Positions 15,303 to 24,031 of a DNA stretch of 64,000 nucleotides are shown one piece after another. Numbering within the stretch: position 1 is the first letter of the stretch; each line of letters opens with the position of its first letter. Under the pieces are notes generated by a model. That model was not told where the DNA came from. It did no database searches and saw only the letters and a program-made list of their open reading frames with translations. A program made the translations under genes and the position numbers. The stretch comes from Xanthomonas floridensis (GTDB lineage Bacteria; Pseudomonadota; Gammaproteobacteria; Xanthomonadales; Xanthomonadaceae), in the NCBI RefSeq assembly GCF_001642575.1, contig NZ_LXNG01000004.1, positions 86,158-150,157 on the forward strand, read 5' to 3'.

Positions 15303-17765
15303 GTGTCCCAATTCCGCTTCGCCCCGTCTGCCGGTTCGAGCCTGTTGCTGCGTGTAGTGCTGTGCTGCGGCCTTTGGTTGGTGTGCGCCGGCGGTGCGCT
15401 GGCCCAGGACGAAGTCACGCTGCTGGAGACTGCGCAGACCCAGCTGGATAACGCGCAGAAGGTGCTGGACCAGGGCGAGGCCGGGCTGGAAAAAGCCAAT
15501 ACCGACCTGCTGCGTGAGCTGACCGACCAGGTCACCGCGACGCAACGGCAAACCCAGGATCTGGCACGTCAGCTGGATTCGCCGCTCAAGCAACTGAGCG
15601 TGCGCCTGGACGGCTTGGGGGTGGAGCAAAAGACCGACCCGGTGGATCTGAAAAAACAGCGCAAGGCGCTGGCGGATGAAAAAAACACGCTGGACGCGCA
15701 ACTCAAGCGCGCCAATCTGCTCGCCTCCGAAGCGGGTGACCTTGCCGAACGCCTGGAACACAAGCGCGCGCAGCTGTTCAGTGTGCAGCTGTCCACGCGC
15801 GTTGCCTCGCCATTATCGCCGGCGTTGTGGACCCGGATCGCCCAGCAGTGGCCGGACGACCGTGCGCGATTGCAGGCCCTGAGCGACGAGGCGGCCCAGG
15901 TCCTGCGTGCCGGCATTGCCGCAAAAGGCGTCGGCGGGCTGGTGACCGGCGCGGTGATTGCGCTGCTGCTGGTATTTCCGCTGCGCATCTTCCTGCGCCA
16001 TCTCGGCCGGCGTTATGCGGCGTCGCGCGCGCCGGGCGGGCGGCTGCGGCGCTCCGGACTGGCCCTGTGGTTTCTGCTGGTCGGCATCATCAGTTTGGGC
16101 ACGGCAGCCTGGGTACTGGCCGAAAGCGTGCGTGCAATCGCCGAGGTGCCGGCCGATCTGGATGAGTTGCTGGATGCGCTGGTCATCATCAGCTTCATCG
16201 CGGCCTTTGTCGGTTCGCTCAGCGCCAGCCTGTTGATGAAGCATCAACCCAGCTGGCGGTTGTTCCCGCTGGATGACGCCACAGTCGATCGGTTGCGTGT
16301 GCATTGCCTGGCCACCGCTGCGGTGAGCTGGTGCAGTGGCATGGCGATCAAGATCAACGAGGTGGCGCGCACCAGTAGCGCGGCGGCCACCGCTACCGAT
16401 GCGGTGGCGGCCCTGTTGTATGCCGGGCTGATCCTCTCGGCCCTTGCCGGGCTGAGCCTGTCGTTGCGCGCGCGCGCTGCCAGTGCCGGAGCGGCCGGCG
16501 CCGACAGCAGCGAGCCGCCGCCGGTGGTGTCGCGTGGCGGTGGGGTCATCGTGCTGATCCGCCTGCTGGGGCATGTGGCGGTGATCGTGTCGTTGCTGGC
16601 GGCCTTGTTTGGGTATCTCAACCTGTCGTTGTTCATTGCACGCCAGATCATCTGGATCACCCTGATTTGCAGTCTGCTCGGGCTGCTGGTGGTGTTCGCT
16701 GACGATCTGTTGACCTGGGTCTTCAAGCCCGAAGGTCGTTTCAGCAGGGCGCTTTCGCACGCGCTCAGCATCGGCAGCGGCCGCCTGGTGCAGCTGGGCC
16801 TGCTGATGTCGGCAGCGGTGCGCGTGCTGCTGGTGCTGCTGGCCCTCGCCGTACTGCTGACGCCCTACGGCGGCAATATCAGCCTGATTACCGGTTGGGT
16901 GGAGAACATCACCCACGGCATCTCGATCAGCAAGGAACTGGTGATCACGCCCGGCGATGTGGTGCGGGCGCTCTGCGTGTTCCTGCTCGGCATGGGGCTG
17001 GTGCACGTGGTGCAGCAGTGGCTGCTCAACACCTATCTGCCCAAGACCGAGCTGGATGCGGGAGCGCGCAATTCGATCAGCACGGTGGCGCGCTATCTCG
17101 GCTGGCTGGTGGTCGTGGTGTGGGGATTGACTGCGCTGGGCCTGGACCTGAAGCGGCTGGCGCTGGTGTTGAGTGCACTGTCGGTGGGTATTGGGTTTGG
17201 CCTGCAGGCGATCACGCAGAACTTCGTCTCCGGCCTGATCCTGCTCGCCGAGCGGCCGGTCAAGATCGGCGATTGGGTGCGGATCGGCGATCAGGAAGGC
17301 GATGTGCGCAGGATCAGCGTGCGCGCGACCGAGATCCAGGTGGGCGATCGTTCCACCCTGATCGTGCCCAACTCGGAGCTGATCACCAAAAGCGTGCGCA
17401 ACATGACGCTCTCCAACCCGATGGGCCGCGTGCAACTGCAGTTCTCGGTGCCGCTGGAAGCCGATGCGGCCAAGGTGCGCGACATGCTGCTGACCCTGTT
17501 TGCCGAACATGCCAAGGTGCTGGCCGAGCCGGCGCCCTCGGTATTCATCGATTCGCTGGCCGGCGGCCACATCAACTTCAACTCGTTCGCCTACGTGAGT
17601 AGCCCGCGCGATTCGTACGGTGTGCGCAGCGAACTGTTCTTCGCGCTATTGCAACGCATGGACGGCGCCGGCATCGCGTTGCAATCGCCGCAGGAAATCC
17701 GCTTCAGCCGTGCAGGCGCTGCCGTGGCGCGCGATGGCGGCGAGGAGACGCCTGCACAGGGGTGA
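15303..17765 (+). CDS. MscS-family mechanosensitive channel with long N-terminal region (DUF3772 type)
   Basis: Large MscS-like protein, 820 residues from GTG 15303, which opens a signal peptide (V-S-Q-F-R-F-A-P, core, G-G-A-L-A-Q); an upstream ATG at 15261 is possible. Residues about 30-165 are predicted coiled coil (L-D-N-A-Q-K-V-L-D-Q-G-E-A-G-L-E), the DUF3772-type periplasmic domain. Around ten hydrophobic helices follow. The conserved MscS core is near residues 600-720: L-S-V-G-I-G-F-G-L-Q-A-I-T-Q-N-F-V-S-G-L (pore helix and beta domain entry), E-R-P-V-K-I-G-D-W-V, and V-P-N-S-E-L-I-T-K-S-V. It should release solutes on hypo-osmotic shock; regulation is not visible. It converges with the opgB-like gene. 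Confidence 0.92.
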   Translation: MSQFRFAPSAGSSLLLRVVLCCGLWLVCAGGALAQDEVTLLETAQTQLDNAQKVLDQGEAGLEKANTDLLRELTDQVTATQRQTQDLARQLDSPLKQLSVRLDGLGVEQKTDPVDLKKQRKALADEKNTLDAQLKRANLLASEAGDLAERLEHKRAQLFSVQLSTRVASPLSPALWTRIAQQWPDDRARLQALSDEAAQVLRAGIAAKGVGGLVTGAVIALLLVFPLRIFLRHLGRRYAASRAPGGRLRRSGLALWFLLVGIISLGTAAWVLAESVRAIAEVPADLDELLDALVIISFIAAFVGSLSASLLMKHQPSWRLFPLDDATVDRLRVHCLATAAVSWCSGMAIKINEVARTSSAAATATDAVAALLYAGLILSALAGLSLSLRARAASAGAAGADSSEPPPVVSRGGGVIVLIRLLGHVAVIVSLLAALFGYLNLSLFIARQIIWITLICSLLGLLVVFADDLLTWVFKPEGRFSRALSHALSIGSGRLVQLGLLMSAAVRVLLVLLALAVLLTPYGGNISLITGWVENITHGISISKELVITPGDVVRALCVFLLGMGLVHVVQQWLLNTYLPKTELDAGARNSISTVARYLGWLVVVVWGLTALGLDLKRLALVLSALSVGIGFGLQAITQNFVSGLILLAERPVKIGDWVRIGDQEGDVRRISVRATEIQVGDRSTLIVPNSELITKSVRNMTLSNPMGRVQLQFSVPLEADAAKVRDMLLTLFAEHAKVLAEPAPSVFIDSLAGGHINFNSFAYVSSPRDSYGVRSELFFALLQRMDGAGIALQSPQEIRFSRAGAAVARDGGEETPAQG

Positions 17766-17781
17766 GGAGCTTGTGAGAGCG

Positions 17782-17800
17782 CGCACGCAGCACGCGTGCG
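17782..17800. terminator. Hairpin between convergent genes
   Basis: CGCACGC (17782-17788) pairs with GCGTGCG (17794-17800) over an AGCAC loop, 16 bases after the channel gene stop. There is no T-run. The remaining bases to 18028 show nothing else. Confidence 0.4.
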
Positions 17801-18028
17801 GCCAACACCCATTGCAAGACCGGTGCGCTGGACTCATTGCGTGAAGCGCACTGCACCTGGCGCTACACACAGCGCCTGCAAGTTAGCAGGGCGGCCACTG
17901 GAACGTCGCGCGCCGTCGTCGGGTGGACGAGGACGGCGCGCAGGAGTCGACACGGGCGAGGGATAGGTGCGTATTCCTGGCAGTTGCGCCCACCCGGCGG
18001 TGGTTGCGCGGGCGTCTTGTTCGACGTT

Positions 18029-20137
18029 CTAGGAGCGATCCGCTACCGCCACGTCCTTGACCAGTGCCAAGTCGTCAACACTGACGTCTTCGGTGTAGTC
18101 CAGCCAGGCGCGGATTTCCAGATCGTCCACGGCATGCTCCAGGCCCACCGGCATGCGGATACGTCCGGCGGCATCGGGCACCACCCACTGCTGGGCCAGC
18201 ACCACCTTGCGCTCGGACGAAACGGCTTCGACCCAGAACGCGCGGGTAGGCCGGCGCTTGGCGTAGACCTCGAGCATGTAGCGGCCGGCCTCGGTCTTGC
18301 GGGCAGTCTGGGTCAGCATGATCGGCTGGCGCACGCGGGGGCGCGGCCCCTGCGGGGTGACATCCAGTGGTGCATCCACCGCCACGCCGCGGGTGAGGTC
18401 CGGGTCGCGATACAGCTTCATGTGCTGGTCGCGGTCCACCACCAGCGCGCACCAGTCGCCGTCGGCCGACCCGTCCTCGAATGCGGTACAGCGGTCCACA
18501 TACGCCAGCGTGCCCTTGCTGTGGGTGCGGTCGAACTGGCGCGAGGTGTTTTCCAGGTACACCGTTTTCAGGTTGGTGTCTTCGTCGTACTCCAGCAGGA
18601 CCGGCGGGCGTACCTGTTGCACGCCCACCACCACATCGCCATTGCCGTTGACGCGCAACAGGCGCGTGCTCTGCCCGGTCCACAACGTGCGTGCATAAGC
18701 CAGATAGCGGGGGTAATCCTTGCCGCTGTCACGGCTGGCCGCCACGCTGGCACTGGGCGGCGCGTCGTTGGCGAGCAGCGAGCGGCCGAATCCCAAGGTG
18801 CGCATGCCCGGTTCCAGCAGCTGCAGCAACGTGGCGCCGGAATCGAGCGTGCTGCCTGCGCGGGTGACCACCTGTTGTGGTGCGATGCCGTTGCCGAGGA
18901 ACAGCAGCAGGTTTTCACGCTTCTGCCTGGCAAGCACATCGCTGAGGTCGTTCGGCATGGCCAGGTGATCGGAGGCGATCACGATCAAGGTGTTGGTGCC
19001 ATAGCGGCTGTTGCGGATGCGCGTGACCAGTTCGCCAATCAGCCGGTCGCTGCACTTGATTGCGTGCAACAGGCCGATATCGCCCAGCGGGCTTTCGTAT
19101 GTCTGGCCTTTGCAGGCCAGCGGCAGATGGCCGGCTGGATGATGGGTATCCATGGTGAGCGTGGTCAGCATGAACGGCTGGCCGGCACGCGACAGCGTCT
19201 GGAAGCTGTCCCAGGCATCGTCCAGCAACACGTCGTCGTGCACGCCCCAGGCAGAGAAATGCTTGGGGGCTATGCCCTTGTCGTGGAAATAGTGCACGTC
19301 GTGCACCACGTCGAAGCCGTGGCTGGACAGAAAGCTACCCTTGCCGGCGAAGCTGGCGTCGGCACCACCGACATAGTGATTGCGGTAGCCCTGATCCTTG
19401 AGATAGTCGCCCAGGCAACGCGCTTCGGGCAGGAACAGGCCCATGCGGTCCATGCTGTTTTCATCGCCCGGCGCAGTGGTGAGCGGTACGCCGCACATCG
19501 ACGCCACCAAGCCGGCGATGGTCCATCCGCTGCCTTCGGTGGAGGTGAGGTTGCGTACGTCCACCGCTTCGGTGGCCAGCGCGCGCAGGTTGGGCATCAG
19601 GCCGGGAAAGACCGACTCGTCGAAGTAAGTGCGTTCCAGGCTTTCGCCGTAGATCCAGACGATGTTTTTGCGCTTTTGCAGCGGTTGCTGCGGCACCTGG
19701 TATTCGGGCACGACGGTGGCATAGTCGACCGGGCGCAGCTGGTAGTACAGCCGCTTGCCGTCGCGATATAGCGGGCTGACCGCCAGGCCGATGACCAACA
19801 TCGCCACGAAGCCCGCGAACACCGCGCCGCCACCGCGAGGTCGCCGGAAGCGGCGCACCTTCACCAGCAGCAGCGGGCTGAGCGAGAGCAACAACATGCC
19901 GATGAACACGGCGATGTAGCCTGAAAAGTCACTGACCCCGGCGCCATCCATGTCGGCGCGCAGGTGATAAAGCGTGGCCGCGTTGATGCCGTCGCCACTG
20001 AGGCGGTCGATCAGGCCCCAGCTGCTGAGCAGCAGCAGGAACAGCGACAGCAGACCGGCCTTGAGCCATGCCAGGCGCGGGGAGGCCACCAACAGCCACA
20101 ACAACAGCAGCAACGAAACCAACAACATCCAATGCAT
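18029..20137 (-). CDS. opgB: Phosphoglycerol transferase I (OpgB/MdoB-like)
   Basis: Inner-membrane enzyme that transfers phosphoglycerol groups to periplasmic osmoregulated glucans. I chose ATG 20137, which starts directly at the first membrane helix (M-H-W-M-L-L-V-S-L-L-L), giving 702 residues; E. coli OpgB has 763. Four N-terminal hydrophobic helices precede a large periplasmic sulfatase/alkaline-phosphatase-fold domain: I-Y-G-E-S-L-E-R-T-Y-F-D, P-N-L-R-A-L-A-T-E-A, the T-I-A-G-L-V-A-S-M-C-G-V-P-L segment, T-M-D-T-H-H-P and A-S-D-H-L-A-M-P-N-D-L. These match the MdoB subgroup better than LTA synthases. A beta-rich C-terminal domain of about 200 residues follows. Substrate in this organism is inferred from family. 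Confidence 0.85.
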   Translation of the reverse strand: MHWMLLVSLLLLLWLLVASPRLAWLKAGLLSLFLLLLSSWGLIDRLSGDGINAATLYHLRADMDGAGVSDFSGYIAVFIGMLLLSLSPLLLVKVRRFRRPRGGGAVFAGFVAMLVIGLAVSPLYRDGKRLYYQLRPVDYATVVPEYQVPQQPLQKRKNIVWIYGESLERTYFDESVFPGLMPNLRALATEAVDVRNLTSTEGSGWTIAGLVASMCGVPLTTAPGDENSMDRMGLFLPEARCLGDYLKDQGYRNHYVGGADASFAGKGSFLSSHGFDVVHDVHYFHDKGIAPKHFSAWGVHDDVLLDDAWDSFQTLSRAGQPFMLTTLTMDTHHPAGHLPLACKGQTYESPLGDIGLLHAIKCSDRLIGELVTRIRNSRYGTNTLIVIASDHLAMPNDLSDVLARQKRENLLLFLGNGIAPQQVVTRAGSTLDSGATLLQLLEPGMRTLGFGRSLLANDAPPSASVAASRDSGKDYPRYLAYARTLWTGQSTRLLRVNGNGDVVVGVQQVRPPVLLEYDEDTNLKTVYLENTSRQFDRTHSKGTLAYVDRCTAFEDGSADGDWCALVVDRDQHMKLYRDPDLTRGVAVDAPLDVTPQGPRPRVRQPIMLTQTARKTEAGRYMLEVYAKRRPTRAFWVEAVSSERKVVLAQQWVVPDAAGRIRMPVGLEHAVDDLEIRAWLDYTEDVSVDDLALVKDVAVADRS

Positions 20138-20760
20138 GCGCAGCGTCCATGGGGAAATGGTGCGAGCGCGTACCGGACGCCTGGCTCGCCATGTCCTGTG
20201 CGTCACTGCAATGTGACACCCGGATGACAGACTATGCCGCGCCGAAGCTGACTGAAATGTTTGTTGAGGCCGAGAGGGGTCGCCAGCTGCGTTGGCTGAC
20301 GCGCGCACATAGGACGTGCATTCGCTATGTGTATCGCATCATTGCTTGGCGCTGTGCAGCTCGCACACAGCGTGCAAGCGCGATGGTGCAGGCGATTGGC
20401 GTGGTCAGCATCACCGTCAGAGCCTGCTTGCACCGGGCTGCCTGTATGGCTGGCGATGGTGCGGATAGGCCTGGTGTTTGGGCGACGTGTTGGTGCGTGG
20501 CGTTGCTCCGTACCCTCACCCCCCCAACCGCTTTCCCGGGGGGAAGGGGTTGCTGCAGGTGGCTGCAAGACGTGTGGTACACCCATGCATCACGTGTCTA
20601 ATGGCAGCAGTGCACTACATCCTTGCAGGTGGTGCAGACTGTGCGTCACGAGTGACGCAGGCTACGCAGTACTACTAACAAGGCCAAACGGCATGCGTAA
20701 GAACTGTCATGCAGCATGAGTACGTCGTGTAGCAGGATTGTTGCGCCATCGAGCGCAGTG
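20138..20760. other. Long gap between ubiB-like gene and opgB-like gene
   Basis: 623 bases. Apart from the palindromic element at 20512 I see no gene or RNA. The promoter of the opgB-like gene should lie at its left end. Confidence 0.5.
20512..20560. repeat. REP-like palindromic element
   Basis: Begins ACCCTCACCCCCCC and continues into an imperfect hairpin, AACCGCTTTCCC against GGGGGGAAGGGGTT. The CCCTCA start and C-rich/G-rich hairpin resemble the elements at 43547 and 56292. Confidence 0.65.
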
Positions 20761-22485
20761 CTAGCGGTGGCCGCGTTCCTCGCGTGCACGTACGCGGCGG
20801 TCGAACAGCAGCGCGCTGACCACGATGCCCAGGCCCAGCACCACGCCCAGCAGGAACAGCACCATTGCAATGGCGGGGTAGCCCCACAGCTTGAAGCCGG
20901 TGTCGATGCGCATCATCTGCGCCGAGGCCATGATCAGTGCCGCAGTGACAATGCCGGCCGCGACGCGGTTGGCGATCTTCTGCAGGCTTTCCATCAGATG
21001 CGATTCTTCCAGCCCGGTGACGCGCATCTGCAGGCGGTTTTCCGCCGCCAGCGACAGGATCTCGGACATACGCCGCGGTCCTTCACGTACCAGGTGCTGC
21101 AGTTCCATCGCCTCGCTGGCCAGGTTGGCAGCGGACATGGATTTTTTCAGGCGTGCGCGCATCACGTGCTGCAGATGGCGTTCGACGATGCGACGGGTGT
21201 CCAGGTTCGGCGACAGGGCGCGGCACACGCCTTCCAGGTTCAGCAGTGTCTTGCCGAGCAGGCTCAGCTCCGGTGGCGTGCGCAGCCCGGTGGAGGTGGC
21301 GATGCGCACCAGATCCAGCACCACCCGGCCTTCGGAGGTGGCGTCATGGGCGGCGTAGCGCGCAATCATCTGCCCGGTTTCGCGCTGGTAGCGGTCCTCG
21401 TCGTAATCTTCCAGCCGCGTGCTGAGCGCGATGGTCTCTTCGGCCACCTCTTCGCCACGGCCATCGACCGCGGCAAACAGCAGCTTGAGCAGGCGTTCGC
21501 GCAGGCGCGGCGGCACGTGCGCCACCATGCCCAGGTCGAAGATCGCCAGACGGCCGTCCGACAGCACCCGCAGGTTGCCTGGGTGCGGGTCGGCATGGAT
21601 TTCGCCATGCACGAACATCTGATCCAGGTAGCCCTTGACCAGTTCGGCGGCCAGATCGTCCATCGGCTGCTCGGTGCGGCGCAGGCCGGAGATCTTGTCC
21701 ACACGCACACCTTCGGCCAGCTGCATGGTCAGCACGCGACGGCTGCTCAGATCCCAGATCGGTTGCGGCACCCATAACAGCGGAAACGGCTTGAGATGCT
21801 TGCCGAAGCGCACCAGGGTTTCGGCCTCGTCCTGGTAGTTGAGTTCGGCGCGCAAGGTCTTGCCGAATTCGCCCAGCCAATCGGCAAAGCGCACCCGGCG
21901 GCCGATGCCGGTCAGGCGGTCGGCGGCAGTGGCGAAGCTCTTGAGCACATCCAGATCCGAACGGACCTGCGCAGCCACCTCAGGCTTTTGCACCTTGATC
22001 GCCACCGGCGTGCCATCGCGCAGGGCGGCGCGGTGCACCTGCGCCAGCGATGCGCAGCCCAGCGGCACCGGATCGAAATGCGAGAACGCCTTATTGACCG
22101 AAACACCAAGCTCGTCTTCGATGATCTGGCGGATGCGCTCCACCGGCACCGAGCTGGTGTTCTCCTGCATGCGCTCCAGCGCGGTGGCGAACTCCGGCGG
22201 CACGATGTCCGGGCGGGTGGATAGCATCTGGCCCAGCTTGACGAAGGTGGGTCCCAGTGCCTCCAGATCGGAGACGAATTGGTCCGGCGTGCCTTCGGCA
22301 GGCACTTCGTATTCGTTGATGGCCGCCGGATCCAGGTTCATGCCGGCAAACACGCCCGACCCGCGATACCGCAACAGCAGGCGCAGGATCTGCGTGCGCC
22401 GGCTCATGCCACCCACCACGGCGTGGTCGGCCGGGTGCGCGGCCGGGGCCGTGCTGCGGTGTGGATCGTTGGGACTCAAGGCCAT
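20761..22485 (-). CDS. ubiB: ABC1/UbiB-family atypical kinase (AarF)
   Basis: 574-residue member of the ABC1/ADCK/UbiB family needed for ubiquinone biosynthesis in proteobacteria; family members have ATPase activity and act on or near membrane CoQ intermediates. The family-specific K-L-G-Q motif is at residues 83-86 in G-P-T-F-V-K-L-G-Q-M-L-S-T-R-P-D, followed by A-S-L-A-Q-V-H-R-A (Ala-rich nucleotide loop), V-A-I-K-V-Q-K-P, and H-G-E-I-H-A-D-P-H-P-G-N-L with I-F-D-L-G-M-V. Two C-terminal transmembrane helices are clear. Start ATG 22485 is chosen over a longer frame; M-S-R-R-T-Q at 22407 is an alternative. It is not adjacent to ubiE or ubiJ, so a paralogous role is possible. Confidence 0.85.
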   Translation of the reverse strand: MALSPNDPHRSTAPAAHPADHAVVGGMSRRTQILRLLLRYRGSGVFAGMNLDPAAINEYEVPAEGTPDQFVSDLEALGPTFVKLGQMLSTRPDIVPPEFATALERMQENTSSVPVERIRQIIEDELGVSVNKAFSHFDPVPLGCASLAQVHRAALRDGTPVAIKVQKPEVAAQVRSDLDVLKSFATAADRLTGIGRRVRFADWLGEFGKTLRAELNYQDEAETLVRFGKHLKPFPLLWVPQPIWDLSSRRVLTMQLAEGVRVDKISGLRRTEQPMDDLAAELVKGYLDQMFVHGEIHADPHPGNLRVLSDGRLAIFDLGMVAHVPPRLRERLLKLLFAAVDGRGEEVAEETIALSTRLEDYDEDRYQRETGQMIARYAAHDATSEGRVVLDLVRIATSTGLRTPPELSLLGKTLLNLEGVCRALSPNLDTRRIVERHLQHVMRARLKKSMSAANLASEAMELQHLVREGPRRMSEILSLAAENRLQMRVTGLEESHLMESLQKIANRVAAGIVTAALIMASAQMMRIDTGFKLWGYPAIAMVLFLLGVVLGLGIVVSALLFDRRVRAREERGHR

Positions 22486-22716
22486 CTCCGGGCATCGTGC
22501 AAGCGGCGAGTGTGGCCAGCGCCGGGTCGTCAGGTGGTGAATCCGGACGCATCGCGCTGCCGCTTGCGAGCGCGGCAGCACGCGCTGGCCACGGCGGCAA
22601 GGCAGTGCCGGCATCGCTCACGCATCGGCGCCCAATCAACCTGCAATGGCCTGCCATCACCCCGCGCGGGCGCCGGATCGGCGAGAATCCCCGGCCACCC
22701 ACGAAGGACCTTGCGC

Positions 22717-23658
22717 ATGGCCGGTGCCAGCCTGTTCACCCTGCTCGACGACATCGCCACCTTGCTGGACGACGTTTCCATCCTGACCAAGGTTGCGGCC
22801 AAGAAGACCGCCGGCGTGCTCGGCGACGATCTGGCGCTCAATGCGCAGCAGGTGACCGGGGTCACCGCCGACCGCGAGTTGCCGGTGGTCTGGGCGGTGG
22901 CCAAGGGTTCGCTGGTCAACAAGGTGATCCTGGTGCCGGCAGCCCTGGCGATCAGCGCGCTGGAAGCCTGGCTGCGCGGACGCGGCTACAACATTCCGCT
23001 GGTGATGCCGTTGATGATGATCGGCGGCGCTTACCTGTGCTTCGAGGGCGTGGAGAAGCTGGCGCACAAGTTCCTGCACAGCGAAGACGAAGACGCGCAG
23101 CGGCACGCCGAACGCACCCGCGCGCTGGCCGACGAGAGCGTGGACGTGGTGGCGCTGGAGAAGGACAAGGTCAAAGGCGCGATTCGCACGGACTTCATCC
23201 TGTCGGCCGAGATCATCGTGCTGTCGTTGGGCGTGGTGGCGGGCGTGTCATTCGGTCAGCAGGTGGCCGTGCTGGTGGCGATCGCACTGGCGATGACGAT
23301 CGGCGTGTACGGCCTGGTGGCGGCGATCGTGAAGCTGGACGACCTTGGCCTGTACCTGACCAAGAAAGGCGCATCGCTGGCCGCGCTGGGCCGCGGCATC
23401 CTGGTGGCCGCGCCGTGGTTGATGAAGTTCCTGTCGGTGGCCGGCACGCTGGCGATGTTCCTGGTCGGCGGCGGCATCCTGGTGCACAACATCCCCATGC
23501 TGCATCACGTGGTGGTGGATCTGGCCAAGTCGGCCGGCGGCCTGGGCTGGCTGGTCGAGGCGCTGGGCAACATGGTGGTCGGCGTGGTTGCCGGTGCGGT
23601 GGTGCTGGCGGTGGTGACCGGCTTCCAGAAGCTGCGCGGGAACAAGGCGGCGCACTAG
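22717..23658 (+). CDS. DUF808 family inner-membrane protein (YedI-like)
   Basis: 313-residue polytopic membrane protein. ATG 22717 has GAAGGA 10 bases upstream and gives the family's conserved opening M-A-G-A-S-L-F-T-L-L-D-D-I-A-T-L-L-D-D-V, followed by K-K-T-A-G-V-L-G-D-D-L-A-L-N-A. About seven hydrophobic helices follow, with F-L-H-S-E-D-E-D-A-Q between helices two and three and a Gly-rich C-terminal half. E. coli YedI belongs here; its function is unknown. The gene is divergent from the ubiB-like gene with 231 bases between starts. Confidence 0.88.
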   Translation: MAGASLFTLLDDIATLLDDVSILTKVAAKKTAGVLGDDLALNAQQVTGVTADRELPVVWAVAKGSLVNKVILVPAALAISALEAWLRGRGYNIPLVMPLMMIGGAYLCFEGVEKLAHKFLHSEDEDAQRHAERTRALADESVDVVALEKDKVKGAIRTDFILSAEIIVLSLGVVAGVSFGQQVAVLVAIALAMTIGVYGLVAAIVKLDDLGLYLTKKGASLAALGRGILVAAPWLMKFLSVAGTLAMFLVGGGILVHNIPMLHHVVVDLAKSAGGLGWLVEALGNMVVGVVAGAVVLAVVTGFQKLRGNKAAH

Positions 23659-24031
23659 GGGCTGGCGTTGGTGCCGGCTTCGATTGGGTGCTGGGAGCGG
23701 GGTCTGCAGCGGCATGCTGACTCGTGCCGTTCACGCGCGAGGCGGCCTGCTGGGTAGCGCCACGGTGGACTGCGGCAAGGCTTCAAGTGGTTGCCTGGTG
23801 CCACGCCTCCCCTGGCTAGTCGGGCGCACGTGTCGGCTCTTGCCTGCCTTGGCTGGCTTGCCGATCCCGGCTTGCCTTCGGTCGAGTGACGCTCGAACGC
23901 GCGAGGCGCAGTGCTATCGGCGTGGAAGCCGGCAGTTGAGCATACTCGGCGCCCGCTACCCCGGTTCCGCCGGGCGCACTGAAGTGTGCACGGCATTCGG
24001 TGATATCGCTGCAGAAGCCAGCAGTGGCGCG
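23659..24031. other. Gap between convergent genes
   Basis: 373 bases without a credible gene. A short hairpin TCGAGTGACGCTCGA lies at 23882-23896; no T-run follows. Confidence 0.5.

Noticed and set aside
15813..17570. Long minus-strand frame opposite the MscS-type gene
   Set aside because: His/Gln/Arg-rich composition typical of the shadow of a high-GC gene.
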